The position numbers and the translations under genes are program-made. DNA of 64,000 bases from Syncephalis plumigaleata (taxonomy: Eukaryota > Zoopagomycota > Zoopagomycetes > Zoopagales > Piptocephalidaceae), in NCBI GenBank assembly GCA_025201365.1, contig JAIXMF010000018.1, positions 1 through 64,000 on the forward strand. Direction: 5' to 3'. Shown here piece after piece: positions 47,479 to 61,200 of the stretch (the first letter of the stretch is position 1; each line of letters starts with the position of its first letter). The notes beneath the pieces were generated by a model. It searched no databases and was not told where the DNA came from. It saw only the letters and a program-made list of their open reading frames with translations.

Positions 47479-50400
47479 ATGACCATAGATAATAATAACA
47501 ATACCTCGAGCAATCCAAGACGCGCCAGTCTTCGGATGCCGAGTAAATCATTTACACGCGCCAGCTCCGGTGTAGCTCCTCTTGAGGTGAGTATAAAACG
47601 AATTAGTAAATGCACGACGTACTCACTGTATTACTTCGTGTACCACTAGTCGGCTATTCCTACGCCGAAAGCAGCTACAGTACGAGCACGTCAGCGTGAC
47701 TCCATTATATCGAATAGTAGTGCTGGTAGTGGTGGTAGTGGTACTAGTCCTGCTGGTGGTCGTCCCACTCGTTCGCGTACACTTGAACTGCCACCACTTC
47801 ATGTGCAAACAACCGGGCACTCCCCGTATGGTGGCGATAGTGCTGGTCGATTCAATAGCTCATCCACGTCCCTTCACAATACAGGTTCAGCCAATCGATC
47901 GCCGTTGCCATCGCCTGTCCTGTCCTCTCGACCGGACACGGAGAAGTTACGTCAGAATCGGGAGGAGCGACATGCTCGAGCAGCTGAAGCTCGTCGACAA
48001 CTCGATCGTACACCGGAAGAGGCAGCCGCGGAACACGCACACTTCTTCCGGCAAATGATCAACGAATGGCGTGAATCAGCTCAGCGTCGTTTGATGGAGC
48101 GTGTTGCTCGCGGTACCATCGGTGCCACTGATCCTAACACGCTAGGAATAGGTGCCGGTGATGGTGAAACGCTAGCCGAGGAGAATAAACGTATTCAGGT
48201 TTACATCCGTACACGTCCCATGAATCAACGTGGTTAGTATACGATTGCTCTATGCTAGCTGATACCATTTACTAACAAGCCGGTATTGCTATAGAATTGA
48301 CGGCAAATCAATTTGAACTGATCACCGTTGGACAACGACCCACACCTACTCATCCCTATGCTAAGCTATTCTTACACGAGCCGAAAATGCGTCTAGACAC
48401 GTTTGATCAGCGTAAACGCATGACCATGGGTACGCAGACATTCCGATTTGACGATGCATTCGATTCGGATTCAAGCAACGAGCAAGTCTACGTGAAGGCA
48501 GTCGAGCCACTTGTTCAAGCCATGCGTAATCCTGGTGCACGAGTTACACTCTTCGCGTATGGTCAAACGGGTAGTGTAGGTTACCATTGCACGTTTAGCT
48601 TTTTGATCGTACTAACACCGTTGCCAATGCTACTTAGGGTAAAACACATACCATGTTTGGCAGTGATGGTATGCGTACGGCATCTAGTAGTCATTCCACG
48701 ACACCTCAGGGAAAGAATCAGGCGCATCATTCTCATCATCATGCCACGGGAATAGCTCCATCTTCACCGACTATACGAGTGTCGGGCATTCACGAAATGG
48801 TACTACATGATCTATTCGAATTGATTAAGGAAATGTCAAGTGAGATCCATTTAGTACCTTACCTGTGTTTCTTCGAGATTCATCGCAATCGTATTCATGA
48901 CTTGTTGCAGTCACGAGCTCGTTGCACACTTCGATCGGATCGACATGATCGTAGTCGTATATTCGGTCTACAAGAGGTGGCACTCGACTCGCCCGAGATG
49001 GCACTCGATCTGATTCGAAAGGGAAGTGCCGATCGTACCACAGGCACTACCGGATTGAACGCGGCTGCCTCTCGTAGTCATGCGGTAGTTCAAGTTAGTC
49101 TATGCGAGGAACTCGGTCGACTGTCCGATGGACGACCAAAACGACGTGTCTACGCGAAGATGAGTCTAGTCGATCTTGCCGGGAGTGAACGTGCCGCCGA
49201 ATCCAAGAATGCTAGTAAACAGGAGCGTGTCGAGGGTGGCGGTATCAATCGCAGTCTACTAGCGTTGAAGGAGTGTATCCGAGCATTAAGTCGATTGAGT
49301 GCGGTTAAGATTCCACCGCCAGGCAAGGAACCTGATCCAGCAGCATCAGCATCAGCAGCATCAGTAGAACACTCGATGATTGCTCATGCTGACGGATCCA
49401 CACAACAATCCGACGATGTAAATAACTCGCTCGTACCTCCACCACATTCGCCCGCCTTATCGACCATCTCGGTGGCCACGACATCCACCATGGCAGGTAT
49501 ATCGAGCAATCATCCACAGGGTGCCACTGCTCCCGGTACACCTCAACTAGGACATGTACCATTCCGAGCCTCGCAGTTAACGCAAGTACTCAAGGAATCG
49601 CTCATTAGTCCTGAAGCTCATACGGCCGTCATTGCTTGTGTGACACCGGCATCCGGTAGTGTGGAACATACCTCGAACACGCTACGATACGCTCGTCGTG
49701 TCAAAACCATTCGTGTACGTCGTAAGCGACGAACTCGTCATCGTATGGTGCGTCGTATGGTACGACAACTTAATGCCGACAATGAAGAGGAACTCATTGA
49801 AATGGAGGTCGAGGTTGAAGTCGACGACGACGACGAATACGACGAGGAAGGCACCTATATCGATGATCGTGATGACGATGACGATTACGACGACGATCCA
49901 GATGCCGATGTAGATCTACTGGATCTTGATGAGGTTGGCAGCGTAGCCAATGAAAGTATCGCCGGTGAATCGTTAACAGGCGAGCATCAGCGTACAGTTA
50001 GTGTTTCCACGCAATCGGAAAGACAAACGCCTCCTCCGCAAGAGATCGACTGGTTACAACTGGCTTGCAACACTCTTTTACCCGGTGATGATATACTGGC
50101 CGCAGGAGGTGGCGGTGTCATATTCCAAGAGTACATTGATGCCGATGAAGATCTACTACTGAATGCAGAGGCACCCACCGATGACTCAGCTCTTAACTTT
50201 ACGCTAAGCTGTCATCGATGGGCACTCAATAATCAAGCGCAAACGCACGATGCCTCCTATCGTCTATGGCAAGCAGCTCGATTCGGTCGTGTCAATGAAG
50301 ATGTGTATCTTCAACAGCTCGAGCACTTACTACGAGAGCGTATTGCCATTGTCGACTCATTGTCTGCTGTCGTTGAACGTCGTCGACGTGAACGAGCAGC

Positions 50401-50629
50401 ACTCCATGCCAGTCATGCTATGCTTACATCTGTTCAATCGAATGATCTTACTAGCAATCATTTACCATTGCCATCGACGAGTACAAGTCCCTCCATTACT
50501 AATCGAATGATGTCATTGCTTACAGAATCATTCACTCATCATAGTAGTAACCCTACTAGTAATCAAGAACAACAACAACAACAACAACAGCATCATCATT
50601 ATCATCAACATTCTACTCAACCATGGTAG
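47479..50629 (+). CDS. Kinesin-13-like motor protein
   Basis: Four exons (47479-47586, 47650-48232, 48295-48575, 48638-50629) give 987 residues in a clean frame. A disordered N-terminus leads to a charged neck helix (EKLRQNREERHARAAEARRQ). The central motor has IQVYIRTRPMNQRE, LFLHEPKMRLD, FRFDDAFDSDSSNEQVY, the P-loop GQTGSGKTHTM (an intron falls between GS and GKT), GLNAAASRSHAVVQVSL (switch I), SLVDLAGSERAAE (switch II) and LTQVLKESL. The neck-before-motor layout and HEPK/HVPFRASQLTQVL wording match kinesin-13 microtubule depolymerases. Insertions lie after loop 5 and before HVPFRAS. After the motor comes a basic patch (RVRRKRRTRHRMVRRMVRQL), a long Asp/Glu tract and a tail ending in poly-Gln/His. 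Confidence 0.88.
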
Positions 50630-50950
50630 ACCTAAACTTATTGGGAATACTATTGATTTAACTTTATTTTCTTCTACTTCTTATTAACTTTTACTTTTTA
50701 TTCAATTTAAAATATAGCTTGACTGATTATTAAATTCAATTAGAAAACATGAATATTATATAAAATGATCTACCATGTTAGTAAAGAACCAATAGAGACA
50801 ATCACATGAATGATGATGATGACGGCGTTGCTGATGCAGATGCAGCTGATGTTAAATGAAGGCATGCATTATCGAGTAAATAACCTTGAGCAACTCTTTT
50901 ATTTTCTACCACATCTCTACTACTCTACACCACTAACACTTATATTAACC
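50630..50950. promoter_or_regulatory. Intergenic region before the CaMKI-like gene
   Basis: 321 bases, AT-rich, with ATTAAA/ATAAAA words after the kinesin stop (probable 3' processing signals) and a GAT run at about 50810-50822. No gene; it must contain the kinase promoter. Confidence 0.4.
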
Positions 50951-52604
50951 ATGAGTGATCCCAACTCTAACAACGTCGTTGTCGTTCCTTGCAAATATAA
51001 AACTGGCCGTGTTTTAGGTCAAGGCACCTATGCCACCGTTAAAGGTATTGTAGCTGATAAACGAATAAGCCATATGTCATATTTATATTGCTATACACGA
51101 ACTATACATAGAGGCGGTACACGTAAGTGCCATTCATATATGTATATATGTATATGGCTAATGATGTCGCTATTGCTAGATTGAGACGGGTGAACGATTT
51201 GCAGTTAAAGTACTTAATAAGAAGCTGATGGCGGGTCGTGAACAGTTGATTCGTAATGAGATTACTGTACTGAAGCGTATATCACTTGGACATTCTAATG
51301 TCTTGTCACTACGTGATTATTTTGAAACTCAGAATAATTGTAAGTAATCCAGATATTGTGTTATTGTATTACTATTTGATATCAATAACTGATACCATTG
51401 TCTTGACTGTAGTGTATTTGGTAATGGATCTAGCATCAGGTGGTGAATTACTCGATCGTATTTGTCAAAAGGGTAGCTACTACGAAACAGATGCGGCTCG
51501 CCTCGTTTACACCATTACTGATGTGGTGGCCTATCTACACAGTAATGATATTGTACATCGAGGTAATGATTTATAGAATAACTAGTATGTCTATACAAAC
51601 ATGATCGTAACTAATACTATGAACAATGTCAATGCCTATTGATACTGATAGATTTAAAGGTAATCTACATGATGTTGATATTCGTAGACGATCTAACATA
51701 ACCATTTATTCACTTGCAATTAGCCTGAGAATCTATTGTTCCGTACACCTGAAGAAGATAGCGATTTATTAGTGGCCGATTTCGGTTTATCACGTATTGT
51801 TGAACGGGAGAAGTTCCATCTACTTACTACTACTTGTGGTACACCAGGTTACATGGTAAGTAACTAGTTAGCTGTATTAGACAAATAGTTAGTTACTCAT
51901 TTACTATAACTATTGAAATATAAAGGCACCAGAGATTTTCTTAAAGAAAGGTTACGGTGCTGAAGTGTAAGTAATGATATAATACATTCAATAGATCTAC
52001 TCTCTAATACTGTCACTTGTTATTTCATCATTACTACATGTTATAATACATGATAGTGATATGTGGGCCATTGGTGTGATTACTTATTTCCTATTGTGTG
52101 GCTATACACCATTTGATCGTGAAACGAACGCGGAAGAGATTCAAGCTATCATTCGTGCCGAGTATAGTTTTGAACCGAAAGAATACTGGGCTGACATTTC
52201 AGAAGATGGTAAGTTGTCGTTGTTTTACTTTTAGTGAAAACAAATAGCTATGCTTTATTGCTGTCATTAATGTACAATGTCATCTTATCTTCTCTTATCT
52301 CTCTTTAATAGCCAAGAACTTTATTCGATCAACACTTATGACGGATCCTCAGAAACGATTGAACGCACACGATGCATTGAATCATCCATGGTTACATTCT
52401 GCTAAGGAAGCGGTAGAGACGGCCAAGAAGGGTGAGGCACCTACTGTAGCGCCATCGGGTGATTCGAATCTGCTTCCTAGTGTTAAGAAGAACTTTAATG
52501 CTCGTCGTACACTACGTAAAGCAATTGATATGGTTCGATTGGTGAATAAGCTATCACAAGAGTATGGCGTGGTAGATGAGCATGTAGTCGGTGCCACTGA
52601 ATAA
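50951..52604 (+). CDS. Calcium/calmodulin-dependent protein kinase I-like
   Basis: Nine exons give 346 residues: 50951-51044, 51112-51122, 51180-51339, 51413-51562, 51652-51659, 51724-51855, 51926-51966, 52057-52208 and 52312-52604. Motifs: GRVLGQGTYATVK, ERFAVKVLNKK, VYLVMDLASGGELLDRI-type hinge (LYLVMDLASGGELLDRI), HRDLKPENLLF, VADFGLSRIV, TTTCGTPGYMAPEIF (activating-site Thr), DMWAIGVITYFLLCGYTPF and LNHPW. The C-terminal helix KKNFNARRTLRKAIDMVRLV is a typical autoinhibitory and Ca2+/calmodulin-binding segment. Two exons are only 11 and 8 nt; the 8-nt exon encodes Asp-Leu-Lys of the catalytic HRDLK motif. The role is Ca2+ signalling in cytosol and nucleus. Confidence 0.93.
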
Positions 52605-52826
52605 AGAAAGAAAGAGAAAGAGTGATGATGATGATGATGATGATGGATACATTCACATAGAATATCAAGTTTCTGTGTTAGAGTGCGCAATTATCAATAA
52701 CAACAATAAATCTACGCTTTAATCCGATGTATGCATTTCTTTATTATAACTATGCATGATAAATGGATTAACAATAAGCATTGCATATAAACTAGTTTAT
52801 TGAAGATAAATGTATTGAATGTTGAG

Positions 52827-55605
52827 TTAAACGGTAGTCCATGCTTGTTCTTCACTATCAGTAGAGACAAATCGGAACTCGGGCAAATGATACGTCAAGC
52901 TTTCATTAATAATATGAGCTGGTACAGCAATAGATGATGTACTCTAATATACATAGATATTTATATATATTGTTATTATTATTGATTAGAATATTCATAT
53001 TGACTTACCCTAGTCAATGTTGAATGTGATCCAAACAATTGTGATTGAGATGCAATGATAGTTGACACATCTGGTAAATGTCGTGTTAACAATCCATCAT
53101 TGTTCACTAAACAACAACAACAACATTGACAATGACAATGACAAAGAATGGTAAGAAACGGTAATGTAGATAATGTTACAATGATGTATCATGATTGACT
53201 TACCTGTTGTATCATCAAAGTGAATATGCGAAGGTGCTTGTGTTTCTGTTGTACGTGTTGCATCGATTTCCATTAGAGCTGTACGTACTTTAGCCGCTCG
53301 TTCCATCTGCTGTTGTTCCGCTAAAGTACGCGCATTCTGAATCTCATAGGCAAGATCAGTAGCATTCATACGAACGAGTGGTGGCACTGGATTACAACAA
53401 CCGATGACACCCGATGCTTCTATAGGCATTTTCTGAGCTAATGCGAGAAGCATAGGATTTGGTAGAACATAACTAGAAGGCAAGTAATGTGTATTAGCGA
53501 TCATTGATCATACATCGATGCTAATATCAATAGTAAAGATAGCCATAATACTCACCGTATACTCTCATCTTCAGTACGTGCAATACGATCACGCCATGCA
53601 TGTAGAGCACGGAATACAGCCAACTGATAATAGCAATATTTAATTAGAATACTATACTATAGAATAGAATAGTGAACTTACTTGAAGTGAATTAAGAGCG
53701 TAGTTCCACTTGTTCAACATGGTACGCCATCCATTAGGTCCTTCTCCTCGTTCCTCATCGTACATTTCTTTCTCATATCGTTTTAATGCAGTATCTTGTG
53801 ATCGATCCAATACAGCATGCATTAGATTAAGGGTTTCCGGATTGGATTTGGCCAGTAATTCCATACGAAGTTTATCAAATATATAAAGTAGATAATGCGT
53901 ATCTGAACGAGCATAGGTCAACATTTCCTTAGGTAATGGTCTAGTATTATCAATAATATATATTAGCTAATCTAACATCATCATCATCATTATGTTGTTA
54001 TTATTATTACCGTATACGCCAATCTGCCAATTGATATCGCTTATCTGGATTGACATTCGCGTATTTCTGTAATAAATAAGCAAGCGATAAACGTTCAAAT
54101 TCTAACATTATAATGAGTGAGATTGTATGCATCATCCTATAGTAGTTACAATCTACCTAGTATACGAGATGCTTGATATGTATCGAATAGACCAACTACA
54201 TATACACCAAAATCACGTTGTAACCATACAATATCACTATCTGCACCATGAAATACCTAAATGTAAAGTATTAGAGACATTACACACTAATTGACATGTA
54301 CTCACTTTAACAATTGATGGATTGGTAAACACACTATTAATGGCTTGTAATTCATCACGTAATGCTAGTGTGTCAACAATGAAATCCTGTTGTCTCGTAC
54401 TAATCTGCATTAAACAAGTGAATCCTTGGAATGAACGATAATCATGAGCCTAGTATGGTGCAATCATTAGCAATAGCTTAAGTGACATCATGTCATAATG
54501 AATGCTTACCTCTAAATCAACAGCAATCTCTGATGCTTGTTCCAATACACGAATCATACGATAGAATTCTTCTGGTGTATCAACCCATATGGCATCTGTT
54601 TCATCGAATAACGTGTAGGGTGTCTCTGGTTGTGCTTCAAATAGACACTTTGGATAACTGATATGCTTTATCTCGTATTCATAAGGATGCGGTGCACTAT
54701 TAACATAGATATGTTACTATTGTATAGCGTATACGATTATGAATGAATTACCTCATTACGCCTTCAACCATACCGAGTGATTGCATATGAGTGTGTAGAT
54801 GTTCTGATGCACCAATATCACTGATTGTATGCGATGATGGTAACCCTAGTAGAATAGATAAAAGTAGTATACTAGGATTAGTATAGATATATAATCTCTC
54901 TCTTTTGTAAATGTATCTACCATAGTCTAATGGTACCTGCGCATTAGGTTTACTAGTGATCTTTGGAACAAATGGAACATGATTGCTATTATCAATCTTG
55001 TCTGTAAATCTTATTTGAGGTCGTACAATATTCTGTGCGTGTATCAAATGGTAATCGATATTTGGCTAATCATCATAGATATACTTGTTAGTAACAGTAT
55101 ATATATAATATATTATATTATATATGTATCTAATTACCTGTGACATTTTAGCCAATGAAGGTGCACTTTGCGTAATGGCTACACGCGCATTAGTTCGTCC
55201 AGCCATTTCATCGATACAAACATCCTAGAGAATCAGCAGCAGCAGTATGTTAGTCAATCTCAATGGCATATGCTCGTTATTGTTATCGTGTATACATACA
55301 GCTTTCTCTAATAGACTATCCACAGCGTCTACTACATCGCCAAAACGTTCCCGAACATCTTCAACTTCCTCAAAGGGATCAGACGGAGGTCGACCCACAT
55401 ATTGTAATAGTGTATTGCATAGGTCAAGAATATCACCGCTACAAGTGTCTAATGTCGTGCCTAATGGTCGATTAAGCATACGATAGAACGACAAATCATC
55501 ACTTGCTGGCAAGGTGTTTGCCTGTTGCACTGCTTGTACAAGCGAGCCAAACAAGTTATTGGCGTAGCCTTCAAAGTCGTCAGTAATATCTGCTGATCGT
55601 TTCAT
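52827..55605 (-). CDS. RRP6: Exosome 3'-5' exoribonuclease Rrp6/EXOSC10
   Basis: Nuclear exosome catalytic subunit that trims rRNA and snoRNA precursors and degrades aberrant RNA. Starts [20 protein letters not shown] (ATG 55605); the N-terminal domain binds the Rrp47 partner ([14 protein letters not shown]). The nuclease domain has the DEDD-Y set: [20 protein letters not shown] (D, E), [20 protein letters not shown] (D) and [19 protein letters not shown] (Y, D). An HRDC domain follows ([35 protein letters not shown]), then a tail ending [11 protein letters not shown]. About twelve exons separated by short introns. Divergent from AAR2, with 155 bases between the two starts. Confidence 0.94.
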
Positions 55606-55760
55606 TACAAAAGAAAGAAAGAAAGAGAGAAGGTAAAATTGGTGAATATCCACTTGATAAAAAAAGAAAAAACAATGCGTCTTCTATTTATCCTCAAGTC
55701 TTTTCATTACACTTATTTCGTCATTGCCATTAGCTACTCAGTATAATTGCATTAGATAAT

Positions 55761-57007
55761 ATGGATCAGGATACAGCACAGCAATTGTTCTATCGCTATG
55801 CTGCCCTAGTGTTACTTGATGCACCACAAGGTTTGGAATTCGGTATTGACTATAGTAGTTGGACGATAGGTCCACGCTTTCAAGGAGTAAAAATGATACC
55901 ACCTGGCGTACATCTTGTCTACTATAGTATCACCGATAAACTTGGTCAAGCCAGTCTACGTAATGGATTTCTACGTGTATTTAAGGAGCGTGAACGTATC
56001 ATACGACGATGGAATCAAGAAACTGAAGATTTCGAACCAGTTGACACTGCAAATCATGCCATCTTTCTAGAGAATAATGACGCGCAACAGGAGGATCTCT
56101 TACGTACATTCGATCCCAATCTAGCACCTTACCCGATGAATGATCAATCCTATAAAGTATGGAAGCAACTTAGTAGTTATGTAACACCGCAAGTAGCACA
56201 GCGTATTCTACCCGATCATAAGCGTATATTGGATATCACACAACCCGATGAAGATAACAATGATCTCGATAGATTAACGAGTAGTAATGACACTGAGGAG
56301 ACAACTACATCAGACTATGGATTTGTCACGCTTAATGTACGACGATCATATAGAAAGGGAGCAACGGGTGCAGAATTAACACAACATATGATGGATAAGA
56401 GTTGGCTACTAGAATCGACCATTGAACAATACTTTCATGGTAAGCCTGTCATTATTTCATTACTTGTCAGTATACTAATTCCCCCTCATTGCTTATGCCA
56501 CTATTAGGTGACTATCAAGAACTACTCGGTGAAATGCAACTGGCATTTATCCTATTGTTACTCGGTCAGAACTACTCTGGACTGGAACAATGGAAGCGTA
56601 TCATGTATTTGATTTGTGGTAGTGAACAAGCACTCGAACATCGAGGTAGCACGCTTTATGTCAACTACTTCGTGTATTACAGTCTCAATTGGAGGAATGT
56701 CCACCTGATTTCTTTTATGATCTATTATCTGCTGATAACTTTATTGCTGCACTATTAAAGGTATAGTCATTTATTAACAATAGAGTAGATCACTATTAAT
56801 GCTTATTCATTATCATTAGACATTATTCAGTAATGTGGCACAACAACGAGATACTACTAGTCAGGATACGTATCCAGCATCGGTGAAAGAATTAGTCGAG
56901 CAGTTAATGGAGTTTCAGTCATTTTACAGAAAAAGTTCAATTGGGCTCCTCTACTAGAGGAACCACAAGAGGATGATGAAGATGCACCAGTAGTTGTAGA
57001 ATTGTAA
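55761..57007 (+). CDS. AAR2: Aar2-family U5 snRNP assembly factor
   Basis: Aar2 holds Prp8 in the cytoplasm before U5 snRNP maturation. Exon 1 (55761-56439) has DAPQGLEFGIDYSSWTIGPR, then FQGVKMIPPGVHLVYYSI (the most conserved part of the family) and RERIIRRWNQETEDF; later GDYQELLGEMQLAFILLLLG and EQWKRIMYLICGSEQAL match the C-terminal helical domain. Exons 2 and 3 start at 56508 and 56820. Two one-base frame changes are seen: before QLEECPPDFFYDLLSADNFI (about 56680) and at FQSFLQKKFNWAP (about 56928, one T short in a T run). The corrected C-terminus is DEDAPVVVEL, stop 57005-57007. Convergent with PIG-H. Confidence 0.9.
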
Positions 57008-57134
57008 ATATAATTATTACTGTGTTGATGTATTCTCATATCATTATCATACAATACATCACCGTGACTAATAGTAGTATAGTTGACCTTATCAATAGGA
57101 TGACTATTATCTTCCTCCTCTGCTTCATGCTCTT

Positions 57135-57950
57135 CTACTTCATGCTTTCTTCTGCTTCTTCCTCTTCCTCTTCTTCAGCATATATGAGACTTCGTGTACC
57201 ACGATATACTTTTAGTAATATTTTCAAGATGGTAGTAAATGCTAAAATAGAACATACTTTCTATAGCTGTATTACTAAACAATGAATAATGAAACCTACC
57301 TCGAATATAACCACCATCTTATCCTCCTTGTCTACTAGGATGGCCAGATAGAACTTGATCTATATGAATATATGAATAGATAGTCTATACATATGTAGAT
57401 ACTACTTGCCTGAAACATGTAATGCCCTCATTAATGACAACATCCTTGATACGTGACATATCGATCATTCGTGTGGTACTACGACCGCCCAAGTAGGTGG
57501 TTTTCACTTGAACACCGAAATCGCGGATTACCAATAATGATTCTACATTGTATTAGAGAGAGAGAGAGAGATGAAAGTGATGGATAGTAAGCTAACGTAT
57601 TTTACCTTCACGTATAGTATTACGTTTGCCATTGATCCATAGCAATAATGTGGTGACGAGTAGCCAACTAGGTATACTTGTAGTAAGCTATGATAATAAA
57701 AATATTGCTAAATATTAGGTACAATAACCTAGATAGCACTAACATACGAACTTACACGGTGAAATATACTCCATAATAACAACGAGACTGTAAGAAATAT
57801 GATATCTACAATACTCATAACAGAGGTAGTCGACGTAATTACATACTCACGAGTAGTATCTGTTGCTGTACGTATACTGAATACCAATTGATTATTGAGT
57901 AGCTTGTCATCAATAGCAGTATTAGTCGCATCACTTGTGCCACGCGTCAT
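57135..57950 (-). CDS. GPI15: GPI-GlcNAc transferase subunit PIG-H/Gpi15
   Basis: Subunit of the ER complex that starts GPI-anchor synthesis by moving GlcNAc to phosphatidylinositol. Five exons (57756-57950, 57606-57687, 57406-57542, 57300-57359, 57135-57260) give 199 residues. Two hydrophobic segments (VDIIFLTVSLLLWSIF, SWLLVTTLLLWI) form the membrane hairpin. The conserved PIG-H domain follows: ESLLVIRDFGVQVKTTY, RTTTRMIDMSRIKDVVINEG, IKFYLAILVDKEDKMVVIFE and LKVYRGTRSL, ending in a run of Glu. The last intron is only 39 nt. Clean frame. Confidence 0.92.
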
Positions 57951-58212
57951 GATAGTCTACAACGATATACTAAATATACTAAATATACTGAATTGGTATA
58001 CGTATTTAGTTAAACAAAGAGGAAATGGCTGTAATGAAAATGGAATAAAGAATAATGGCCGCGATTCCTAAAGTCATATGTCAATGATTTCCTTTTGTTT
58101 TTACTACTCCTTTCTATTCTTACTGCCGCTTTCCTATTTCTATTACACGGTAGTGTGGTCTACACTAATAGCCAGTTAGTTAATAGTACACGGTATTTAG
58201 TGTAGTTAACCT

Positions 58213-61200
58213 ATGGCAGATCCTAGTGGAAGTAGTGGTAGCACGTCTAATGACGAGAGTGCCACCTTTAATTTCGAACAACTTTCACTACAAACTGATA
58301 ACCAAAATGCGAACGTCATTACCATAACACCAGCAATAGAGAGTGCAACCACAACCTATGGATCGTCATTTAGAGATATTACAGAGCTGCTTAATAATGC
58401 AACAGAAGGTAACATACACTAGTATATTGTAATAGCTAATAATTATATGGCGTAGAACTTGATATCGGTGAACTACTTATGGAGCCTAACCTTACACTAT
58501 GGGACGTTATGAGTGCAGTTGTGGTAAGTTGAAATGGTCTATCGCAACTCGTAATGGCTACACGACTAATAGTTACAATGTGCTTGCTTAGCTAATGAAT
58601 CCAAAGATGGATACGGGGATGGCCCTTACAGAACAGGAGGGTGAAGCTGCAACAACAGCAACAACCTTAGCTGCCTCTAATCAGACACACGCGTTTGATG
58701 TTAATAAACCGCAATTATCGGGAGATTTACCACAAATAATAGCATTACTAGATCAGCTAATGGTGTTGGAGGTAACTAGGAAATATCTCGTTATGTATAT
58801 ATAGTCTAATAATATTTACGGGATATCTTTTTCTTTTAGTCCAGTTGGTTATCCGGTCATACACTGGCACAGACACTGTTCACCAGTCTACACTTTATGA
58901 ATATCCAACATGTAGTATGGTCATCGGATGAGTTGCAACCGAGTGAGCAATAGCAAAGGATAAATGGTCCAATCTACCGGCGAGTTATCGAGTGACTAGT
59001 GTACATCGAACTCTTTAATCTATGTCGTCGCTCTTCTCGAATGTTACACCTATATATTAGAAGAGATGATGAAGGGACATACGTATGAGGTAAGTTATGC
59101 ACACTAATCGCTACTTGTACATGCTAGTCATTAATCGTGCATGTCATCATCACATAGGATGAGGATTTCAGTTGTTATACATATGGCGTAGTGCTAATGG
59201 GAAATCGATTGGGCACCACTGATTCAATTCGATTATTAGAAAGAATCGAGCTTGAATGGCAGAACATGCTTGAGCAATATAACATTACGAACACTGAGGA
59301 TAAGCAAGAACGCGATCTAGTCGATGGACTACTGAATAGAGTGCATTTAGAAAGGTGGATAGATTATATATATACACACATATGCATATACATATATGTA
59401 TATATAGAATAGTTATGAATATCAATCAATAGTAATCGTCTATGTTGTAGCATTATTTAATCGGTTTAAATCGATTGGCAATAGCTCCATCAGATGACAC
59501 GATCTATGCACTAGTAATTCGTGAATTAAAACAAGCTCATCAGTCATTAAGGAATAGTGTAATTCCATCGATATCGGAAGATGTCTCTTTTGGTAATATG
59601 AAGTTTGTATATGAATTACTCGTTGCAATCTAGACTAATCATTACTGTCCTATTAGCCTTTGACCCGCATGTACATCGTCAACTAGCCTGTCAGGCACCA
59701 CCTCGTCCCATTACACTATTTGATACATCAGAGGTAAGTTGATAACATACTAATGAACTATTCGCATACTAATGATGATGATAATGATCCAATAGGCTCA
59801 TGCACTTATGGATCATATGTTACTTCAATTGGAATATGGCTGCCATATTGCATCTATTAGATCGGCATCTGTCATTTGGGTAAGCATTTGTAGTCGAGAG
59901 ACAATCTACTTGAAACGTGTAATAATCCTTACGTGTATTATAGGCAGCACTGCCCATCTTTAGTTCATATAAGCCATTACCATTTGCTCGTTCGCAATTA
60001 CTGGTAAGTAAAGAGGAGTAATTTATTGGGTTGATATTCATCTATCATGTTTATTACTAGACACTACTCACTGAACGACTACGATTACCGGGAGTACAAA
60101 TGATTGGGCGTCAATTTACGCGGGAACTCTTAACGATGGATGGGCATCGACCTGCTCCTAAGAATTATACATTTACATTTGCCAAACCTAATACACGGAC
60201 ACAGGAACGCCCCTTCGTACAATGTGGCGATTTCCTCGATCAAGCAGCAAAGGTAGATTGCCCTACAATGCTTACACACATGCATGCCTTCATATAACAA
60301 TATCACATAATATATATATATATATAGTTGGTAGTGGATACGTTATATGCTCGCACGCAGAATCAGGCACGACAGCCACGTATATTCGGTAAATTGATCG
60401 TGGAATGGGATCAACTACAGACCAAGGTATCCTAGTGCATTACTCATCATACTCGTATATACAATTAGGCTATGCTCATCATTATCATTACCATTCATTA
60501 CTTGTAGGCTAAATCGCTGGACACACAATGGCAAGAGAGACAAAGTAGTAAAGAGGAAGAGTATACGGTAAATGTCGATATCATTGAATGCATCATGCTT
60601 GCTAACTTGTTTGCCATTTTGTAATACTATTAGCATACCTCGTATCTTACAAGCTGGGTCTACCACGAGAAGTTGACACTCATGTGCGATATACTCATGG
60701 CCGGTTTCGAGCTTCAACTCTATGGTACACATGAATATTTCATGCTAAGTTGGTCGGTGCAAATGACTTTTTACTAGCTATATATATATATATTTATATA
60801 TGTATAAGGTATACTTATCATTTGATATTCAAGAAGACACAAAATCTAGCCAACATTATTAATAGTATCAGTGTATCTGAAGGTAATTTACTGCGGTAAT
60901 ATATATCGATACATGTACTTATTACAATATTGCTAGATGATACTGTATCCACTATAGATCTGACGGTAATCAAGCAGAACTACGATATAGTTAAGATACA
61001 AGAGGATATGCAGTATGGATTTCTATTAGTGAGTATTATCATTCTTATCATTATCATCATTCATTTGTATTGATATGTCATTGTCATTCACTACTAGTTA
61101 CTTGTTATGCTACGCCATTTCAATCTTCTAGAGACTACACGCGGTGCCTATGACAATGAAATGGTACGATTCGCCAATCGATTCCGTCAGTTCAACTATG

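Noticed and set aside
57401-57410. GC-AG intron in PIG-H (AG|GCAAGT)
   Set aside because: Phase does not fit; a GTAGTA donor three codons' worth of sequence further on gives the correct frame and family alignment.
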